A stretch of DNA of 64,000 nucleotides from Boothiomyces macroporosus (Eukaryota > Chytridiomycota > Chytridiomycetes > Rhizophydiales > Terramycetaceae), in contig JADGKB010000071.1 of assembly GCA_027604185.1 (NCBI GenBank), positions 1-64,000 of the forward strand, given 5' to 3'. The notes under the pieces were generated by a model, which searched no databases, was not told the DNA's origin, and saw nothing but the letters and a program-made list of their open reading frames with translations. The position numbers and the translations under genes were made by a program. Shown piece after piece: positions 1 through 10,469 of the stretch (positions are counted from its first letter, which is position 1; each line of letters starts with the position of its first letter).

Positions 1-154
1 GAACCAAAGTCAATCTGGCAAAAGATCTCTGACATTATTGCTTGATTTCAATAAACTTAGATGTTAAATAATTGATCAATATCCGTTGTTCGTGTTTTAA
101 AAAAGATCATACTTTAAAACAATATATTATTCATCAAAAAAGATTATATACACT

Positions 155-475
155 TTACTGTCTAATTACAACTCGCTTGGATTCAATCAAAAACAAGTTC
201 CGCTTTTTAATATGGTACTTCCAACCAATAAACATTTCACAATCTACACAACGCATTTCAGATACTTGAAACCCACTCTTGTAATACGCTTTTCGTCCAA
301 ATTTACAATTTTCCCTATCGTTAGCTTTAGTGTACATTTGCGGAAATAAATAAGCTTCGTCTTTGCTCGACCGCAGTTCATTAGATATCATGTCATCCAA
401 ATAGCAAAAGTGAGAGCGACATTTGGAGCAACATATAACTTGTCCATTCAGCAGCTGCGGTATTTTAATTCCCAT
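155..475 (-). CDS. Yippee-like zinc-binding protein, copy 1
   Basis: Predicted 99-residue protein after removal of a 21-nt intron at 315-335. Yippee-family proteins are small single-domain zinc proteins, and their molecular role is not settled. Visible in the sequence are two zinc-ligand pairs, C16xxC19 and C69xxC72, followed by FIGWKY, which matches the family's GWKY end. The N-terminus MGIKIPQLL places the first cysteine pair at the usual distance. In-frame upstream ATG at 520 is possible, but the 475 start fits the family better. A paralogue at 39520-39842 has an intron at the same place, which supports splicing here. This intron is unusual because it is a multiple of three and has no in-frame stop, so retention would add seven residues. 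Confidence 0.8.
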   Translation of the reverse strand: MGIKIPQLLNGQVICCSKCRSHFCYLDDMISNELRSSKDEAYLFPQMYTKANDRENCKFGRKAYYKSGFQVSEMRCVDCEMFIGWKYHIKKRNLFLIESKRVVIRQ

Positions 476-1046
476 AACAATGAATTCGACACCATGCTTT
501 TTATAATCTCCAAACCACATGGTACCACTGTTAAACGCTTGCACTAGCCACAGATTTTTCCAGGATCCACACTGTTACCATGCGTTACAAAGAATGAAAA
601 AAGAAGGAAGCTTTTAAATCTACATTTTTGTATATATGAAATCAAAAAGGGTTTGTTTTGGTTATCTTTATGTCTTTAATCCGAGTTGCTAACCAGCTGG
701 AATGAGGCACTGGCGTAAGGTGGCCAAAAGAGCAATTGAATGAGGCGCACAAACAGAAGAGATTCACATCCATCACTGGTCACAAACCATACATGGCTGA
801 TAGTCCTGCATAACCACTTCCTTGTTTTCAAGTTGGACCACTGATCATCACCAGTAAGCCCTCAATCAAGCTGGAACAACCTTCCAAATGCGAATTCATC
901 TACTGAGCAGTAGCTTTTTCTTTCAACCAACAAAATTCCTCTTTGAAATCATGTTGATTGGAATAATAAGCTTTTCAATCCTCGGTCTAACTCGGGATTT
1001 TTAAAAGGAAACTCAGAGTAAACGGTTTACCAAAATTTTTAACAGA
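476..1046. other. Intergenic, no gene recognised
   Basis: No convincing coding exon was found. Positions about 545-580 resemble the stretch just upstream of the second Yippee gene (shared GGATCCTGGAA and ATCTGTG blocks), so this is probably duplicated 5' flank. The missing first exon of the downstream ankyrin gene may also lie here, but I could not define it. Confidence 0.4.
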
Positions 1047-3407
1047 GAATTACTTTCAAAGGATTTGTTATTGTCAATAGCCGGTCATTTGAATTTGATC
1101 GAGTATCATCAGTTTAGATTCTCAGGTTGCAATGGCTTACCAGCGGAGCCAGAGCTGACATTTCAAGCAATGAAAGAATCCTTACGGAATAACGGTGGAG
1201 TATTTATCAGAGCTAAAATGAAACCGGACGATTATGAACATTTGCTTTCCGTTTGGGATGTAGAGTTGCTCCCAGTAATGTGTTTTCAAAGAGAGAAACA
1301 GTTGGTAATGAAATGGGCAACTTCAGAAAATCTCATTGACACAAGCTTGATCTTTAGATTGGTTCTTGGCAGCGAATTTACGAGTATAGAGTTCACAAGG
1401 TAGCAGGAATGTAATTCTAGAATATTCATGAAAGCAAGTTTCGTAGGTAGCGAAAGCCTTTTCGATTACACACTTGAAAAAACGATTGACGTGAACAATG
1501 CGTTTAGATTCGCTAGTGCCGGCGGCCATTTTCCTTTAATCAAGAAGTTGCTGCAGTGTGATAGAGTAGATTTACAATTGATGAAAACAAACAGCTTTCC
1601 TATTTTGGTTTCAAGGGGATATTTTGATATTGTATTGTACATATGCGAAAGAGTTGAAGGATGTATTGATGCTCGTTGTCTTCGGTTGGCTGTGAATGGA
1701 GGACATTACGAAATGACTAGATATTTTTTACCGTTTATTGATCCCTCATTAGATAATAACTACTGTATACGATCGGCGATTCGAAATGCGCATTCAGATA
1801 TTGTAGAATTACTGCTGAATGATGTTAGAGTTACTCCAAGCTCAGAAGGGTAAATTTGTATTCACTTTAGGTTGAAATTTGCAATATCCAAAGAGTATAT
1901 TGAAATAACGAGATTACTGCTCAATGATTCTAGAGTTGAAGTGGATGGATGTTTAAAGTTGGCCGTGGATGTTGGAAATATTGATATTGTTCAAATGTTA
2001 ATGGGTAGTTATAGTCTAATTGTAGAACATTCCTACTACAAACAAAGCAATTCAGTTGTAAAAGAACTGGGAAATTCGAACCCTGCATTATGTCCATTTG
2101 AGAATGTAGACGAAAGCAAAAAAGTAGCAACACCTTTTAGACAAAAGAAACTAGAAGAAATACCAAAATGTCCAACTTTACCTTCTGGCGAATCAGAAAT
2201 GTATTTTTCAGAAAAAGAAAAGGATTCAGCTCTGCTTTTAGCAATTAAAAAGAGTGATGAACACATATTTAACCTGTTATTATCAGATCCTTCCATTAAT
2301 CCTAGCTTATCAAATAACGCTCCAATTAGGGCGGCGATAAATGCTCAAAATATGGAAATGGTTGCCAAACTACTTCAAGATAGTCGCGTAGATCCATCAG
2401 AATACTCAAACTACTGTTTATATTTAGCAATCAAACTGAAAAATATCAATATTCTCACTATATTACTGAGACATCCAAAGGTCAATCCAATGTTTATGGA
2501 AAACAATGCAATCAGTTTAGCAGTGCAAAGTGAAAATATAGAAATTTTGATAGCACTATTACACGATGGAAGAGCTGACCCTACTGCCTTAAATCAATAT
2601 CCACTTAAATTAGCAGTTATGAGGCGGTTACCCATTTTTGTATCTGTTTTGCTGAAGGATAATAGAGTCGATCCTTGTGCTGATTCTAGTTTTTCATTAT
2701 GCGAAGCAGTTAGATTACAAAATATTGAGATTGTGGATATGCTTTTGAAAGATGGACGAGCAAATCCAAACGATAATGGGCAATATTGCATAATGGAAGC
2801 ATGTAAATCTGGAAACTTGGATATTGTTAAATTGCTTGTTGCCGATGAACGCGTAGATCCAGCGTGTAATGATAATGCTCCAATCAGATTTGCTGTGGAA
2901 AGCGGGAATTTTGAACTTGTTGAATATTTTGTGCAATTACCAAATGTCGATCCGAGTGCTAGCAATCAAGACGCAATCCACTCTAGTATAGTTATTGGCA
3001 ATTACAATATATTTAAACTGCTTTTGCAAGACAAACGAGTTGATCCATCACAAAGAGAAGATGAATCGTTGATCAATGCAGTAGCAAGAAACTCTATTCA
3101 AATAGTTCAAAGTTTACTTGATGATCCCCGTATATCCATCGAACTGGACGATTACTACACTTTTCGATTGGCAATACAGTTGCAAAATGTAGATATCGTA
3201 AAGATGTTTTTAATGTGTCCCACTCTGGATCCAAATGCTGATGACTCTTTTGCTTTACGATATATTTGCTTTGTAGGTAATAGAGAAATACTCAAACTAC
3301 TTCTTGCAGATGCTCGACTTTTAATTACACAATCTGCGCAGGATTCTGCTACAGCTGGCGGTAATCTAGATATATTTGAATTACTTGATGATCATAGAAA
3401 TAAATAA
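1047..3407 (+). CDS. Long ankyrin-repeat protein (5' end unresolved)
   Basis: About 772 residues are readable after removing 21-nt introns at 1400-1420 and 1850-1870. Both are multiples of three with an in-frame stop, and joining restores continuous repeats. The N-terminal ~110 residues (SIAGHLNLIEYHQF and a GGVFIRAKMKP segment) are an F-box-like or capping region rather than ankyrin. From about residue 150 there are some 15 degenerate ankyrin repeats with the recurring LLxDxRVDP signature. Around 2030-2230 lies a charged, Pro/Ser/Lys-rich insert that breaks the repeat series. Ankyrin stacks bind protein partners, and no partner is indicated here. The frame is open upstream to 1005 without an ATG, so a first exon is missing or the 5' end is lost. 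A relative lies at 26323-27738. Confidence 0.8.
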
Positions 3408-3437
3408 GTAATTGTTATATTAAGATGGTGTTTATAA

Positions 3438-5624
3438 TCATTTCAAGACATTGACAATTCTTTTGCTCTGGTTTACAATCACGTTTTTGTAATGCTCTAT
3501 CCCCAAATCGTTTAAAACAACTTTTTTCAAGAGCTCATCTTCCATTTCTCCAATCTGCATTTCTTTGACTCGCTTTCCATTTACAAGTATTCTATAACTG
3601 TCGTTTACTTTTTCTGTTTGTGTGTGTTTAGGAAATTCGAGCATTTTCCCAGGTTGTATCTTTTCATACAATCGTGATGCGGTTTCTGGGGTGAAAATTG
3701 ACAGCATTTCTAGCAAACGCTTCATACCCTCGGTACTATAGCTGGTGTGTAAACTTGTGCAAAGCTTCATTAATTCGGTTATTGCCAAATTGAACTGAAA
3801 ATTTTCAATATATCGGGTTACCTATATCAGTTGAAATTACTTTGGTTACAGTTGTGTTAGCTAGTCTTTCCTGTTCAAGGTTTACTGTAAAGGGGGTTTC
3901 CACTAAATCTTGCACTCTATTCAAGAAACGTTGCATTCCTACAATCGCAGTTGCATCCCAAGCCAATTCATCTTGGGGAGGCGCCTTGTAAAGAATGAAC
4001 AATCTCGTAACATCTGTTCCATACTGCTGGATAACTTCATGTGGATTGACCCCATTGAATTTACTTTTGCTCATCTTTTCAAATGTAACTTTTACAGGAC
4101 TAGAAGTTGATTTCGCTCTTGGTTGATTATCAACATATTCAATTTCGTTTGATGGAATATAGCGGTGGGTGTTTTGACATTTAAAAGTGATTCCAGTAAC
4201 CATTCCTTGTGTCAGCAGTTTCTTGAATGGCTCTCCTTTTGGAATATCAATCAGCTTGATATCCGTTAGAAATTTGGATATGAATCGGGCATACAATAAA
4301 TGCATTATTGAATGTTCTATTCCTCCAACGTAGATGTCAACTGGAAGATTGTTCAGCTTTCCCTTTGAAATCAATTCTTTGTTGTTGTGAGAATCTAGAA
4401 ATCTTATCCAGTACCAAGACGAGTCCACAAACGTATCCATCGTATCACTTTCATATCGCGAATCTGCCTTGCACCTAGAATTAATATAAAGTACTTGGGA
4501 CATTCTGGGGTTTCATTTTTATTCTCTAGTTTCAAAGGCAAATCAGATTCGGGAATAGGCACGGCTTTACATGATGGACAATGAATGACTGGAATGGGAG
4601 TTCCCCAATATCGCTGTCTAGATACTAACCAATCGCGTAGCTGATATTTAGTTACTGGTGGATAGCTGTCTTTTGATAGACTTGCTGAGTAGTTGATGCC
4701 ATATTTATCAATGTATTTTTGATGTGTGGGATTATTGTACTCTCCCAATTCACATCCTTCGATATCATTTAACATAAACCTCGTTATATGTATAGGGATC
4801 TCCTTACACTCTGAGTTTGATGCGTAAAGCCCAGTGAATATTCCATCGATTTCTTTTGAAGAATTGCGGTCCAGTAATACACTGTCAACATACTGTTTAA
4901 TTTCCGGGTTCTTTCTCAAATCTTTAACCAACTGATGACTCAGTCCAATGGCTATGAAATGCCCACTTGTAACTGATTCAGATGAAAAGCATTCCAGGGT
5001 TTGTCCTTTAACGGTGAATTTGATCAGCCTTCCGGTTTTTGGTTTAATCCAATTTCGCTGTTGCTGCTTTACAGCCTCTGGCCAATCCAACTCATCTAAA
5101 TCCTTGTATAATCTCTCCGCATACTGTGTGATTTTAAAATACCATTGCTTCAAGTATTTCTTTTCCACAAGGGCTCCGCTACGCTCACCTTTTCCGTTAA
5201 TCACTTGTTCATTCGCCAAGACAGTCTTGTCCACGGGATCCCAATTAACTACACTCTCTTTCTGATAAATCAATCCCTTTTCGTACAGTTTCAAGAATAT
5301 ATATTGAGTCCATTTGTAATATTTGGGATCGCTGGTGTACAATTCATTTGTCCAGTCAAAATCAATATTCATTTTCAAAAGCTGATTCTTCATTTGACTG
5401 ATATTATGATTGGTCCATTCTTGCGGGTCTTTATTGTTGAATTTGGCGGCATTCTCTGCTGGTAATCCAAAACTATCCCATCCTATGGGATGCGTTGTCT
5501 TGTAAAAGCGAGAAATTACATCCGCGATAGTGTATACTCGTAGATGCCCCATATGCAGCAACCTGTTTAGTTGAATTCGTTACCCTGAGGGATATGGGAA
5601 CATGGCGAGGATATATTTTTTCAT
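3438..5624 (-). CDS. LARS2: Mitochondrial leucyl-tRNA synthetase, reduced editing domain
   Basis: Class I synthetase charging mitochondrial tRNA-Leu. It is 708 residues after removing introns at 5563-5583 (21 nt), 4475-4494 (20) and 3822-3840 (19). Each join restores family sequence: FPYPSG to the HMGH signature (residues 17-20), the TPECPK/CKADSRYESDTMDTFVD join, and VTRYIENFQFN. KMSKS is present near residue 500. The protein is shorter than the roughly 860-900 residues usual for bacterial and mitochondrial enzymes. The CP1 editing insert is about 130 residues instead of about 190, and its TTRPDT-like and GTGAVMAVPAHDQRD-like motifs are not recognisable, so post-transfer editing is probably lost. 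The start ATG at 5624 lies only seven codons before MFPYPSG, so the usual N-terminal helix and a clear targeting peptide are missing. It is divergent from the gene at 5661, with 36 bp between the starts. Confidence 0.93.
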
Positions 5625-5660
5625 TTTTCGCCGATTTGAAAACTTGAATATTTTTGGGAA

Positions 5661-7636
5661 ATGAAGTTGCTTTGTGCGGTGATCGGGATAGCTCTAGCGA
5701 AAAGAAAGATGGATTTCGAATCGGAACTGCGATCTAAATGGTTTACGGAATTCCAAAAACAAGTAGATCTTACGAAAGCTTATCCAGAAGCATTTAGTTC
5801 GATTTTTTACAAACTGGACGGCGATCGTGAAGTATACGTAGATTTCAATAACGGCACATGTTATACTTTGGATGGAGAATCGAAAGGCGCTCCAGACTCG
5901 GATACGCTATGGAGAATAGGAAGCGTGACAAAGATGTACACTGCAAGTGCAGCATTTCAATTGATTGAGCAAGGCTTATTGGATAGAACTGCACCAGTAG
6001 CAGACTACCTGCCTTGGTTGCAAGATCAAGTCAAAGAGCAAAATCTATTGGTTCAAGATTTGTTGCAGCATACAACTTCATTTGACGAAGGAGGTCTTTG
6101 GAATAAATGGCCAGTTGATTTCCCACATTCTCCAACACCGCACAAGGACAGTTTTCAGAAATTTACTACAGATTATATTGATAAAGTCGGGGTTTTTGGT
6201 GGACCAAGCTATTCTAACCAAGGTTGGGTGCTTCTCGGGGCTATAGTTGAAGAAATAGTTGGAAACCCTCTAGGTGATTACCTAAAACGAAACATCTTTA
6301 GCAATCTGGATATTAAATCTAGTGGATTTTCCTATCAACAGCCGAATTTAAATAATCTGTGCTTTTCAAAAGATGCGAAAGCAAACCTTGAATTGTTTGA
6401 TGTTGAAGGGTATGCTACTGGTGATATGGTATCAAATCCCAAAGATGTATTGCGTTTCTTTCGTGCAATGTTGAACAACGGTAAAGGAATCTTCAAATCT
6501 CAATCAACCATGGATTTAATGAAGAAGCCAATGTATTATCACGATTGGTATGGTGAAAATGGATATATTAATGGGTTTGAGTTTCAACAACATGGAAGCA
6601 TAAAGATTTGGACCAAAGGTGGGGCGATTCCTGGGTTCTCTTCTTTTGCATTTATCATTCCAGAATTTAATGAAGCTGGAGTGTTCTTTAGCTCTCCTCT
6701 CATTCACCATTACCCAAAGGCCCTAAACGCGTATTTAAACATTCTGCATCCCAGCGAATTGAATGCTGTATCTTCAAAGTACAAGTTTGCGCAACCAACT
6801 CTGCAAAATATTGCTGCTACTCAAAAAGTAAAGGTGCTCTAGAATTAAAACAGGGACATTTTAGAAACAAGAGAACTATTTGGCATGGGGTTTTAAAGTA
6901 TTTCATGATGCCATATCCTCCATTTATTATCCGTCCTCTTGCAAATTCCAACAAGATTGCAGTAATACTAAACTCTATGCAATACAACTTGCAACTAGTA
7001 GAGAAAACAAATAGTTCTGACCCGCTACCAAATAATATTTTACTGTTTCAAGACCTAAATCGAACGCTGTCAATATCAGTCATCTTTCAGAAAAAGAGAA
7101 TTAGTAAAATAGTAGTATCTGGCAGTTCGCAAGGAACCCAGACTACACACTACCCAAAGACTCTACTCGATGGTTATTTTCTTGTTCAAGCTGGGCTACT
7201 GGTAAATGCAGGGACGCATTTACTGTCATTTGTTTTAGCATTCCTGGCAATCAAGAGATTTGTTGAAAGTAAATCAGAAAACGACGAATCAACACCACTT
7301 ATTAATGCAGCACTTGGAAGCAACCTATGCCAAAGGATTATTGATATCTTGGCCGTTACTACTCCTTTATTTAGTTTGCTATTTCTTTCCATAGTGGTTA
7401 AACTGTTAAACAGCGGGAGTGTATCTATTGAAGACAAGCCAAGAATTATTGTTGCTCAAGTATCCCTCTTACTATTTATAATCTTTATAGGATTAATTGT
7501 ACTGGTAACTGGTGTTGGCTGCTTCAAGAAAGCCAAAGTTGCTAATCGGTGGTTGATCCTCCCCATTGCAGTACTTCAGGTATTTGGCTTGATTCAAGTG
7601 ATTAATCTGAATTTAATCCAATTCAGAGTATGGTAA
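5661..7636 (+). CDS. Beta-lactamase-fold serine hydrolase with C-terminal membrane segments
   Basis: Predicted 651 residues after removing a 20-nt intron at 6834-6853. A hydrophobic N-terminus (MKLLCAVIGIALA) suggests secretion. The class C beta-lactamase/penicillin-binding fold is shown by the SxxK motif SVTK (S88, K91) and the YxN motif YSN (184-186). Fungal relatives act on esters, amides or peptides, and the substrate cannot be inferred. The second exon adds a beta-rich stretch and then about four hydrophobic segments (roughly genomic 7165-7630), so the catalytic domain would be tethered to a membrane facing the lumen or outside. Without the splice the enzyme would end at 6842 and the membrane part would have no credible start. 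It is convergent with the stress-protein gene at 7673, with 36 bp between stops. Confidence 0.85.
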
Positions 7637-7672
7637 ACTGGAATTGGTAAATAAAACATTTATACAATTTTA

Positions 7673-8164
7673 TCAAGTAACGATAGTAACTGGTATCGAA
7701 CAAGTTTGAACAACATGGTTACTAACAGATCCAAGCAAGAATTGTTTCAGCGATGTTTGGTTTCTTCTTCCCATTAATATCAAGTCATAAGTTCCTTCTT
7801 TTAGATGCTCGTCGATCAAATATTGAGCCTGTCCTTTTTGAATATAAGCTTGAACATGGAAACCGTCACTAACGAGATCCTTTACCAACTTTTCCATCAT
7901 CTCAACAGCCCTTTGCCTAATTCCTTGCTGCAATTCAAGCGTTTCTTGTCTATACCTATCCAAATTAACTTTGGCGCCGTGGGTTATATCAGCATAAGCG
8001 TGAAATAACACAATCAAGTCAGTCTTTTGAAACACGGATTTTTTACCAAAATTAACTAGTTTTTCGGCTGAAGGTTGGTCAATTGGTACGAATACTTTTC
8101 TCGTTGGGACAAAGTAAGATGGAGCTGTGTGTACAGTTTCAGCGAATTCAGTTCCAAATGTCAT
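7673..8164 (-). CDS. Universal stress protein (USP) paralogue 1
   Basis: 163-residue UspA-fold protein, intronless, ATG at 8164. The fold is seen from the KVFVPIDQPSAEK N-terminal strand and helix and the C-terminal DLILMGRR...LLGSVSNHVV segment. USPs are cytosolic nucleotide-binding or dimerising proteins induced by stress. The ATP-type motif G-2x-G-9x-G(S) is incomplete: Asn stands at the second glycine (GRRN), so this copy may not bind ATP. It is the most diverged and the downstream-most of five same-strand tandem copies. A TTAGTAA element lies at 8213-8219, 49 bp before the start. Confidence 0.92.
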   Translation of the reverse strand: MTFGTEFAETVHTAPSYFVPTRKVFVPIDQPSAEKLVNFGKKSVFQKTDLIVLFHAYADITHGAKVNLDRYRQETLELQQGIRQRAVEMMEKLVKDLVSDGFHVQAYIQKGQAQYLIDEHLKEGTYDLILMGRRNQTSLKQFLLGSVSNHVVQTCSIPVTIVT

Positions 8165-8563
8165 TGGTTGGATAGGATTTGGTGGGTATTTATGTCAGTT
8201 GATAAGTCAGAATTAGTAATTGCATGAGTGTGACTACAATGGAATGATTTTCATTCAACTTGTAGAATATTCCAATTTGACCCTTTGAAATTATCCATTG
8301 AATTTGGCATGGATATTGCGGTAATTTCAATGTAGCTTCTTGTCATTGCCTGCGTTCCGTTCGCCATTTGTATTTTTTATTTCAACACAGACGTGAGTAC
8401 AAATTTACTCATCATGATTCTCTTTAGACCAAGGTTGTTCATCAGTCATCCAGCATTAGCCATACAGTTCATCGTGATCTATCAATTTCCCTCTGCCAGC
8501 ACTGAATTTATTATCCACACTTGATCAATATAATCCTCTAATATATGTAAAAAGAGGCTTTAT
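8165..8563. other. Spacer between USP copies 1 and 2
   Basis: No coding exon was seen. The right part is the 3' flank of the copy at 8564-9139 and the left part is the promoter of the copy ending at 7673, with the bZIP-like element at 8213-8219. This is the longest spacer of the array. Confidence 0.5.
8213..8219 (-). promoter_or_regulatory. Yap/AP-1-like site upstream of USP 1
   Basis: TTAGTAA, 49 bp before the start at 8164. It matches the fungal Yap-type TTASTAA consensus. Similar sites precede the other four USP genes at nearly the same distance. A binding role is inferred. Confidence 0.45.
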
Positions 8564-9139
8564 TTATGGAACAAGAATAATCGGCACTTTGGTAGAATGT
8601 ATCAAGTGGTTGGAAATGCTTCCCATAAACATTTGCTGAATCTGCCCCAACCCTCTTCTCCCTATAATAACAACATCCGGGTGTTCATTTTCGATTTGTT
8701 CATCAATTAGTTTCTTTGGAGATCCACTAGCAACAACGCCTTTCACTCGGATACCATTTGAATTGAGTACGTTTCCTAGCTTCACGATCAGATCAACCGC
8801 TTTCTGTCTAAACTCTGTATGAACATGTTCGACAGTGTCCTGATACTTTGCAGTGGTTTTTGGCCCGCCTGTCGCATTGTAAGGAGAAGCAAACACGTTG
8901 AATAATATAACCAAGTCGGAGGTTTTCAAAACGTTGTTTAAAGCCCAGTCTACAACCTTTTCAGTGTATACTGATCCATCAACTGGTAGAAAAACAATCC
9001 TCTTTGGGGTGAAATCCGTTGCCTGCTCAATAACTTGTTCTTTAAATTCAGTGAGAGATAACTCGTGCAGTACCTTTTGGTTGTATTCTCGTAGCTCGTT
9101 TAAATCAGGGATAGAACGCTTGCTTTGTAAATTATTCAT
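8564..9139 (-). CDS. Universal stress protein paralogue 2
   Basis: 191 residues, intronless, ATG at 9139. It is longer than its neighbours because of a ~45-residue N-terminal extension (SKRSIPDLNELREYNQK...). The UspA domain follows, with RIVFLPVDGS at its start. The C-terminal nucleotide motif is intact: IIGRRGLG, nine residues, then GS, giving G-2x-G-9x-G(S). ATP binding and a stress-related regulatory role are therefore plausible from family knowledge. A TGAGTCA element lies at 9188-9194. Confidence 0.92.
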   Translation of the reverse strand: MNNLQSKRSIPDLNELREYNQKVLHELSLTEFKEQVIEQATDFTPKRIVFLPVDGSVYTEKVVDWALNNVLKTSDLVILFNVFASPYNATGGPKTTAKYQDTVEHVHTEFRQKAVDLIVKLGNVLNSNGIRVKGVVASGSPKKLIDEQIENEHPDVVIIGRRGLGQIQQMFMGSISNHLIHSTKVPIILVP

Positions 9140-9187
9140 CGATTTGGTTATTCACGTTGGAGGTTAAATACCAAAAATTACGTTGGT

Positions 9188-9194
9188 TGAGTCA
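9188..9194 (-). promoter_or_regulatory. TGAGTCA (AP-1/Gcn4-like) site upstream of USP 2
   Basis: Perfect TGAGTCA 49 bp before the start codon at 9139. The regulatory role is inferred from its recurrence in the array. Confidence 0.5.
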
Positions 9195-9318
9195 AGATGC
9201 GTAATTTTATCAGCAGCCAGCTGCGGCATCCAGAACACTTGGATTAATAAAAACCCGCATGATATTCAACGGTTAAGAGCTGTGCTTATATTTGAACACA
9301 AAATTACTTGCAAATATT

Positions 9319-9789
9319 TTATTCTTTTGATGGAGGAACTACTATTACAGGTACAGACGAGTTGTGTAAAATATGATTGGATATGCTTCCCATAAACACC
9401 TGTTCTACTTTACCCAGGCCTCTCTTTCCAATAACAATCAAATCCGGCTTTTCAATTGCAATCTGTTCATCTATTGCTTTCTTTGGATTGCCAGGAATAA
9501 TAACTCCCTTGACATGAATATGGCCCACATTGATTATCGCAGCATATGATTTTACAAATTGAAAAGCAGCTTTTTCATGCTGCTCTTCTAGTTCTTTAAT
9601 TGCATCTGCATAAGCGCCGCTGCCAATCATTGCAACTTCAGAAGCGATATCTTTGTATACGTGGAATAAGATTACCAAATCTGTTGGTTTGATTAAATTA
9701 TCTTTTGCCCATCTGATTACGTGTTCTGATCTTTCAGATTTATCAATTGGAATGAAAATCTTGCGGTCTGGTTTGAATTCTTCAGTCAT
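9319..9789 (-). CDS. Universal stress protein paralogue 3
   Basis: 156 residues, intronless, ATG at 9789. UspA fold, starting KIFIPIDKSERSEHVIRWAK. The nucleotide motif is intact (VIGKRGLG, nine residues, GSISNHIL). It is close to copies 2 and 5 over the C-terminal half, consistent with tandem duplication. Three TGAGTAA elements lie upstream between 9849 and 9898. Probably cytosolic and stress-induced by family analogy. Confidence 0.93.
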   Translation of the reverse strand: MTEEFKPDRKIFIPIDKSERSEHVIRWAKDNLIKPTDLVILFHVYKDIASEVAMIGSGAYADAIKELEEQHEKAAFQFVKSYAAIINVGHIHVKGVIIPGNPKKAIDEQIAIEKPDLIVIGKRGLGKVEQVFMGSISNHILHNSSVPVIVVPPSKE

Positions 9790-9848
9790 GCCGAGAATAC
9801 TTTTCCTTGTTTTTATACTAAAATTTACGAGTTATGAATCATTTTTGA

Positions 9849-9898
9849 TGAGTAAGAATGAGTAATTTTTATGCGTAATTTCGTGTCACGATGAGTAA
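9849..9898 (-). promoter_or_regulatory. Three TGAGTAA elements upstream of USP 3
   Basis: TGAGTAA at 9849-9855, 9859-9865 and 9892-9898, the nearest 60 bp before the start at 9789. This is the densest set in the array and is compatible with a bZIP factor. Inference only. Confidence 0.45.
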
Positions 9899-9945
9899 AC
9901 AAGATTTCTCTTAAATCATAAACCGAATCATAGCTATTCATTTAT

Positions 9946-10389
9946 TCATGGAACAATGAGGACTGGTACATGGCAGGAATTCAATACGTGTGAAGATACC
10001 GAACCCAGTAGCAAGCGGTGTACCGGATTCAATCCACTTCTCTTTCCCATAACTATCAAATCAATCTTTTCTTTCTGAATTGTATCATCTATTAATTCTT
10101 TGATATTCCCGCTCTGAATTATTCCTCTAGCGTTGTAACCCATATCCAAGAGAGACTGGATGTGCTTTTTTAAAAGCTCTTGAGCTACTCTTTGGTTTTC
10201 GTCCGTTAGAGCAAGGATAGCCTCTTGGTACTTGCCAGTCAAGATGGAATCAGATTGGTCGTAGATAGACGAATACACGTGGAATAGGATTATTTCGTCG
10301 CCCTTGTTGAGGATGGTGGAAGCGAATTTGATTACGTGGGCTGCGGTTTCAGTGTTGTCGATTGGAATCAAAACTCGTCTCGTTTCCAT
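9946..10389 (-). CDS. Universal stress protein paralogue 4
   Basis: 147 residues, the shortest copy, intronless, ATG at 10389. It has essentially no N-terminal extension (METRRVLIPIDNTE). The nucleotide loop is altered to GKRSGLNPVHRLLLGS, with the second glycine shifted by one position, so ATP binding is less certain than for copies 2 and 3. TGACTCA lies at 10436-10442 upstream. Confidence 0.92.
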   Translation of the reverse strand: METRRVLIPIDNTETAAHVIKFASTILNKGDEIILFHVYSSIYDQSDSILTGKYQEAILALTDENQRVAQELLKKHIQSLLDMGYNARGIIQSGNIKELIDDTIQKEKIDLIVMGKRSGLNPVHRLLLGSVSSHVLNSCHVPVLIVP

Positions 10390-10435
10390 TTAGAAAAAGC
10401 ATAAAATTTCTTGTTTAAATATTCACGAATCATTC

Positions 10436-10442
10436 TGACTCA
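10436..10442 (-). promoter_or_regulatory. TGACTCA (AP-1/Gcn4) site upstream of USP 4
   Basis: Perfect TGACTCA palindromic core 47 bp before the start codon at 10389. The role is inferred. Confidence 0.5.
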
Positions 10443-10469
10443 TTATCTGAATTATAAATATTCGTTTAT

